A stretch of 10,561 nt of DNA from the NCBI GenBank assembly GCA_030626365.1, contig DAOUPC010000074.1, positions 1-10,561 on the forward strand, in the 5' to 3' direction. The translations under genes and the position numbers were made by a program. The notes below the pieces were generated by a model, which searched no databases, had not been told where the DNA came from, and was given only the letters and a program-made list of their open reading frames with translations. Shown in pieces: positions 6,911 through 10,561 of the stretch (position 1 is its first letter; each line of letters starts with the position of its first letter). This DNA comes from Paracoccaceae bacterium. GTDB lineage: Bacteria > Pseudomonadota > Alphaproteobacteria > Rhodobacterales > Rhodobacteraceae.

Positions 6911-6965
6911 GTGGGGTGTTCAAAGCGTCCTATGTGCGCGCCGCACGGATTGGGGCAAACCACCC

Positions 6966-8048
6966 TTACCGCACCTTCAGCGTCGCCAGTCCGATCATCG
7001 CCAATACCAGCGCGATGATCCAGAAACGGATGACGATGGTTGGTTCTGACCACCCCAGCTTTTCGTAATGGTGATGAATCGGCGCCATCAGGAACACCCG
7101 TTTGCCGGTGCGTTTGTAATACAGCACCTGAATGATCACCGACAATGCCTCGACCACGAACAGCCCGCCGACGATGGCCAGCACCAGTTCGTGTTTGATG
7201 ACGATGGCAATCGCCCCCAGCGCGCCACCCAGCGCAAGCGACCCGGTGTCACCCATGAACACCGCCGCAGGGGGCGCGTTATACCACAGGAACCCAAGGC
7301 CACCGCCAAACAGGGCGGCGGTAAAGATCAGGATTTCACCGGTGCCGGGCACATAATGCACATCCAGGTATTCGGTAAAGTCGACCCGCCCGACCGCATA
7401 GGCGATGATCCCCAGCGTCGAGGCAGCAATCATCGCCGGCATGATCGCCAGCCCGTCCAGCCCGTCGGTCAGGTTCACCGCATTTGCCGCGCCAACAATC
7501 ACACAGACCGAGAACGGCACATAGAATATCCCCAGGTTAAGCAACGTATCCTTGAACACCGGCAGGGCCAGACGCCCCTGCAGGGCCTCGGGGTGATAAT
7601 GCGAGGCCCAGATCGCCGCGATGACGGCAATCAGCACCCCCAGCACCAGCCGTATCTTGCCCGACACGCCCTTGGTGTTTTGTTTCGATACCTTGGCGTA
7701 ATCATCGGCGAACCCGATCATCGCAAAGCCCAGCGTGACAAACAGCACCAGCAGGACAAACGGGTTGTCCAGCCGCGCCCAGATCAGCGTGGAAAAGGTC
7801 AGCGACCCAACAATCAGCAACCCGCCCATGGTCGGCGTTCCGGCCTTTTCAAAATGACCTTGCGGGCCGTCCTCGCGGATTGGCTGGCCCTTGCCCTGAC
7901 GTTTTCGCAGGACGTTGATCAGGGGGCGACCAAACACGAACCCGAACACCAGCGCCGTCAAAAACGCCCCGCCCGCGCGAAACGTGATATACCGGAACAG
8001 GTTGAAAAAATCCCCCCCGTCCGAAAGCGCCGTCAGCCAGTAAAGCAT
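6966..8048 (-). CDS. mraY: MraY, phospho-N-acetylmuramoyl-pentapeptide transferase
   Basis: MraY moves phospho-MurNAc-pentapeptide from UDP to undecaprenyl phosphate, making lipid I, the first membrane-bound wall precursor. The 360-residue protein has the family length and many hydrophobic helices, consistent with the known ten. Key blocks: GTPTMGG at 70-76, the Mg-binding FADDYAK with Asp115-Asp116, NAVNLTDGLDGLA at 189-201, FMGDTGSLALGG at 264-275 with the catalytic-site Asp267, and PIHHHYEKLGWSE at 323-335 holding the three conserved histidines. Numbering agrees almost exactly with E. coli. The start lies three bases after the murF stop and takes an AGGA site about ten bases upstream from within the murF end, indicating coupling. 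All catalytic residues are present. Confidence 0.98.
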   Translation of the reverse strand: MLYWLTALSDGGDFFNLFRYITFRAGGAFLTALVFGFVFGRPLINVLRKRQGKGQPIREDGPQGHFEKAGTPTMGGLLIVGSLTFSTLIWARLDNPFVLLVLFVTLGFAMIGFADDYAKVSKQNTKGVSGKIRLVLGVLIAVIAAIWASHYHPEALQGRLALPVFKDTLLNLGIFYVPFSVCVIVGAANAVNLTDGLDGLAIMPAMIAASTLGIIAYAVGRVDFTEYLDVHYVPGTGEILIFTAALFGGGLGFLWYNAPPAAVFMGDTGSLALGGALGAIAIVIKHELVLAIVGGLFVVEALSVIIQVLYYKRTGKRVFLMAPIHHHYEKLGWSEPTIVIRFWIIALVLAMIGLATLKVR

Positions 8049-8051
8049 ATG

Positions 8052-9485
8052 TCAGGTTTCCTGTTCATCCGATTGCCCGTTTGATATCGGCGCGGCATGG
8101 CCCATTTTGCGGATCGCGTCAACGATCCCGGCCAGTTTCATGCTAAGCGACCCCTTGGCCAGCACAACATCACCACTGCGCAGCCGCGCCCCCATGCCAT
8201 GTACCATTTCGGCACTGGTTTCGCACCAGTCACCACGCCGGTGTTCCGGCAACGCGTCATAAAGCGCGCGCATCAGCGGGCCGATGCAATGCACCGTGTC
8301 AATTTCGGCCATCGCCGGCAGGTCAGCCAATGCGCTGTGCAGGGTCGCCTCGTCCGGGCCAAGTTCTTTCATGTCGCCCAGAAAGGCGATGCGACGGCCC
8401 TTTTCGACCCCGGCCCCTGCCAGCACCGCAAGCGAGGCGGCCATCGAGGTGGGGTTGGCGTTGTAGGAATCGTCGATCAGATCAAGCGTCTTGTCCACCT
8501 CGACCGGATCAAGATGCACCACCTCGCGCGCGCCGCGTCCGCGATAGGGTGCCCAGCGCCCAAGGCTGATCGCCGCCAGCGCCAGATCGGCCCCCAGCGC
8601 ATCACACGCGGCCAGTGCCCCCAGACCGTTCATTGCAAAATGGCGCCCCGGCGTGGCCAGTTTGAACAGCAATGGCTGGTCATTGGCGCTGGCCTGTACC
8701 ACGCTGATGTCGCCGGTGGTCTGCACGTCCTTCAGGACATAATCGAACCCGTGTTCGCCAAAACCTATGTCGCGGATTTTCAGGTCAAGCGCCTTGGCCC
8801 CCAGAATGGCGGCCTGTTCAATGTCATTGTTCAGCACCGCAATGCCGCCCGGTTCAAGCCCGTCCATCACAGACGCCTTTTCAACGGCAATATCTGCGAC
8901 CGTGGCAAATGCCTCAAGGTGGGCCGCGGCAACGGTGGTGATCAGCGCCACATGCGGGCGGGTCAGTCGGGCCAGCGGGGCAATTTCGCCCGGATGGTTC
9001 ATGCCGATTTCAATCACTGCATATTCGGTGTCACGTGGCATTCGTGCCAGCGTCAGCGGCACACCCCACTGGTTGTTGTAACTGTCAACGCTGGCATGGG
9101 TGCGCCCCTGATCGCCCAGCATCTGCGCCAGCATTTCCTTGGTCGAGGTCTTGCCGACGCTGCCGGTAACGGCCACAACGCGGGCATCCGTGCGGGCGCG
9201 CCCCGCCCGGCCCAATGCCTCAAGCGCGGTCTGCACATCATCGACAATCAACAGGGGCGCGTCCGTCGCCACCCCATCGGGCACATGGCTGACAAGTGCT
9301 GCCGCCGCGCCATTTTCCAGCGCCTGTGCCACAAAATCATGACCATCGCGCGCCACTTTCAGCGCCACAAACAAATCACCGGGGCGCAACGTGCGGGTAT
9401 CAATCGATACCCCACTGGCCTGCCAGTCGCCCTGCACCTGCCCACCTGTGGCGGTGGCGGCCTCGGTCGCGCTCCAAAGCATCAT
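8052..9485 (-). CDS. murF: UDP-MurNAc-tripeptide--D-Ala-D-Ala ligase MurF
   Basis: MurF attaches the D-Ala-D-Ala dipeptide to the UDP-MurNAc-tripeptide, completing the pentapeptide that MraY uses. Visible in 477 residues: SIDTR at 27-31 in the N-terminal substrate domain, ATP-binding loop TGSVGKTST at 107-115, SYNNQWGVPLTL from 135, EIGMNHPGEI at 159-168, AHLE near 188 with Glu202-Lys203 (carbamylated-lysine position), and DDSYNANPTSM at 338-348 with GDMKELG at 370-376 in the C-terminal domain. The first of two adjacent ATGs overlaps the murE stop by four bases, with a strong GGAGGG at 9491-9496 five bases upstream, so translation is probably coupled to murE. The last 20 residues are polar and variable, as is common in the family. 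Confidence 0.97.
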   Translation of the reverse strand: MMLWSATEAATATGGQVQGDWQASGVSIDTRTLRPGDLFVALKVARDGHDFVAQALENGAAAALVSHVPDGVATDAPLLIVDDVQTALEALGRAGRARTDARVVAVTGSVGKTSTKEMLAQMLGDQGRTHASVDSYNNQWGVPLTLARMPRDTEYAVIEIGMNHPGEIAPLARLTRPHVALITTVAAAHLEAFATVADIAVEKASVMDGLEPGGIAVLNNDIEQAAILGAKALDLKIRDIGFGEHGFDYVLKDVQTTGDISVVQASANDQPLLFKLATPGRHFAMNGLGALAACDALGADLALAAISLGRWAPYRGRGAREVVHLDPVEVDKTLDLIDDSYNANPTSMAASLAVLAGAGVEKGRRIAFLGDMKELGPDEATLHSALADLPAMAEIDTVHCIGPLMRALYDALPEHRRGDWCETSAEMVHGMGARLRSGDVVLAKGSLSMKLAGIVDAIRKMGHAAPISNGQSDEQET

Positions 9486-10561
9486 GCGATCCCTCCATCC
9501 AGTGCCGCGACCGATACGCTGGCCTGTTCAACATCATCAAACGGCAGCACATCATCACCAACGATCTGCCCGGTTTCGTGCCCCTTGCCGGCAATCAGCA
9601 GCGCATCACCGGGGCCAAGCGCATCGACCCCGCGCAGGATCGCCTCGGCCCGGTCACCGACCTCGACCGCACCCGTCGCCCCCTGCATCACGGCGGCGCG
9701 GATGCTGGCGGGGTCTTCGCTGCGCGGGTTGTCATCGGTGACGAACACCAGATCAGCGTGATCCGCCGCCGCCCTTCCCATCAGCGGGCGCTTGCCCGCA
9801 TCCCGGTCACCACCCGCGCCAACAATGGCCACAAGGCGGCCCATCACATGCGGGCGCAGCGCCTTTAGCGCCGTGGCCACCGCATCGGGCGTATGGGCAA
9901 AATCAACGAACACCGCCGCGCCGTTGGCACGCGTGGCGGCCAGTTGCATCCGCCCCCGCACGGTGGTCAATTCGGCCAGCGTTTCGAACACCCGCTCGGG
10001 CACCTCGCCCGCTGCAATTGCCAACCCACAGGCCAGCAACACGTTTTCCGCCTGAAACCCACCGATCAGTTCCAGCCGCGCCTGAAACGGGCGGCCCTGC
10101 CATGAAAACCGGATATCCTGCCCGGTGGCATCGAACCTTTGCGCCATCAGCGCCAGATCGCCCGCCCCCAGATCACCCTGGCCCTGACCAATGGTCAGCA
10201 CGCTTTGGCCGCGCGCGGTGGCAATGGCGCGCATTTCCGGGCCGCGCGGGTCGTCGATGTTGATCACCGCAGTGCCATCCACCGGCAGAACCCGGCGGAA
10301 CAGCCCGGCCTTGGCGGCAAAATAGGCCTCGAACGTGTCGTGATAATCCAGATGATCCTGGGTGAAATTGGTGAACCCGGCCGCCTTTAGCTGAACCCCG
10401 TCAAGGCGGCGCTGTTCCAGCCCGTGGCTGGAGGCCTCCATCGCCGCATGGGTGATGCCGTTTGCCGCCGCCTGTGCCAGCGTGCGGTGCAGGGTGATCG
10501 GTTCGGGCGTGGTATGCGCCAGCGGCGCGGCCCAGGCCCCTTCGACCCCGGTGGTGCCCAG
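9482..10561 (-). CDS. murE: UDP-MurNAc-tripeptide synthetase MurE, meso-diaminopimelate type (3' part)
   Basis: MurE adds the third stem residue to UDP-MurNAc-L-Ala-D-Glu. The window holds 359 C-terminal residues; the N-terminal domain and the ATP-binding loop lie beyond the right edge. Visible: TTPEPITLHR close to the edge, MEASSHGLEQRRLDG, NFTQDHLDYH, the carbamylated-lysine block YFAAKAGLF, VDFAHTPDA, VTDDNPRSEDP with the DNPR motif at 9722-9733, and GKGHE near the end. DNPR is the established signature for meso-diaminopimelate specificity, as opposed to the L-lysine enzymes, so the wall of this organism should be the usual Gram-negative DAP type. The reading frame is open to the edge without defects. 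It overlaps murF by four bases and is expected to follow ftsI outside the window. Confidence 0.97.
   Translation of the reverse strand: MGTTGVEGAWAAPLAHTTPEPITLHRTLAQAAANGITHAAMEASSHGLEQRRLDGVQLKAAGFTNFTQDHLDYHDTFEAYFAAKAGLFRRVLPVDGTAVINIDDPRGPEMRAIATARGQSVLTIGQGQGDLGAGDLALMAQRFDATGQDIRFSWQGRPFQARLELIGGFQAENVLLACGLAIAAGEVPERVFETLAELTTVRGRMQLAATRANGAAVFVDFAHTPDAVATALKALRPHVMGRLVAIVGAGGDRDAGKRPLMGRAAADHADLVFVTDDNPRSEDPASIRAAVMQGATGAVEVGDRAEAILRGVDALGPGDALLIAGKGHETGQIVGDDVLPFDDVEQASVSVAALDGGIA

Larger units (their letters stand above)
6752..6965. other. Palindrome-rich spacer between mraY and murD
   Basis: A 214-base untranslated gap inside an otherwise tightly packed operon. It is less GC-rich than the flanking genes and contains several inverted repeats: 6821-6852, the nested pair within 6875-6910, and GTGCG-CGC-CGCAC at 6934-6946. 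No hairpin is followed by a T run in the minus-strand reading direction, so none is a standard terminator. A weak open frame runs through it on the minus strand (6781-7053), overlapping the mraY 3' end, and looks spurious. The region could be a miniature insertion element or IS end remnant, an RNA leader, or a simple decay product; I cannot decide between these from sequence alone. Confidence 0.5.

Noticed and set aside
6781..7053. 90-codon minus-strand open frame across the mraY-murD spacer
   Set aside because: It starts inside the mraY 3' end in another frame and matches no family I know; I could not identify it as a transposase remnant, so it is not called as a gene or pseudogene.
7068..8084. 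338-codon open frame on the + strand
   Set aside because: It is antisense to mraY; the product is extremely rich in Gln, Arg and His with no recognisable fold.
8097..9761. 554-codon open frame on the + strand
   Set aside because: It lies antisense to murF and the end of murE, whose protein motifs are unmistakable. The translation is rich in Arg, His, Gly and Gln without any domain, as expected of an opposite-strand shadow in GC-rich DNA.

Overview
This is a GC-rich alphaproteobacterial chromosome segment, most likely from the Rhodobacteraceae (Roseobacter group). The evidence is the gene order, Rhodobacterales-like MurG, FtsW and MurD sequences, and a VPLPA-CTERM surface protein. Most of it is the division and cell wall (dcw) cluster on the minus strand. 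In transcription order, right to left, this is murE (3' part only, cut by the right edge), murF, mraY, murD, ftsW, murG, murC (5' part only, cut by the left edge). Together they encode the cytoplasmic Mur ligases that build UDP-MurNAc-pentapeptide (MurE, MurF, MurD, MurC), the enzymes that make lipid I and lipid II (MraY, MurG), and the septal glycan polymerase FtsW. A DNPR motif in MurE indicates meso-diaminopimelate as the third residue of the stem peptide.

The cluster is tight in places: murE/murF overlap by 4 bases, murF/mraY are 3 bases apart, murG/murC overlap by 4 bases, and ftsW/murG are 55 bases apart. It is interrupted twice. Between mraY and murD there is a 214-base untranslated spacer (6752-6965), less GC-rich than its neighbours and unusually full of inverted repeats. 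One of these is a 12+12 base imperfect palindrome at 6821-6852. Between murD and ftsW about 2.4 kb holds two genes on the opposite (+) strand.

The first inserted gene is a HI0933/TIGR00275-type FAD flavoprotein (3038-4237), divergent from ftsW. The second is a secreted 254-residue protein with a signal peptide and a C-terminal VPLPA-CTERM exosortase sorting signal (4431-5195), convergent with murD. A strongly AT-rich stretch (4238-4430) precedes the second gene and holds a small palindrome and a perfect TATAAT. A bidirectional-looking hairpin terminator (5252-5286) separates the second gene from murD.

The core genes look intact and ordinary: no frameshifts, no lost catalytic residues, no RNA genes, no CRISPR. 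The parts worth attention are the opposite-strand insert, which must separate ftsW-murG-murC from the upstream transcript or require a new promoter; the regulated-looking exosortase substrate placed inside a cell wall cluster; and the palindrome-rich spacer before murD. I see no convincing evidence of a new multi-gene system.
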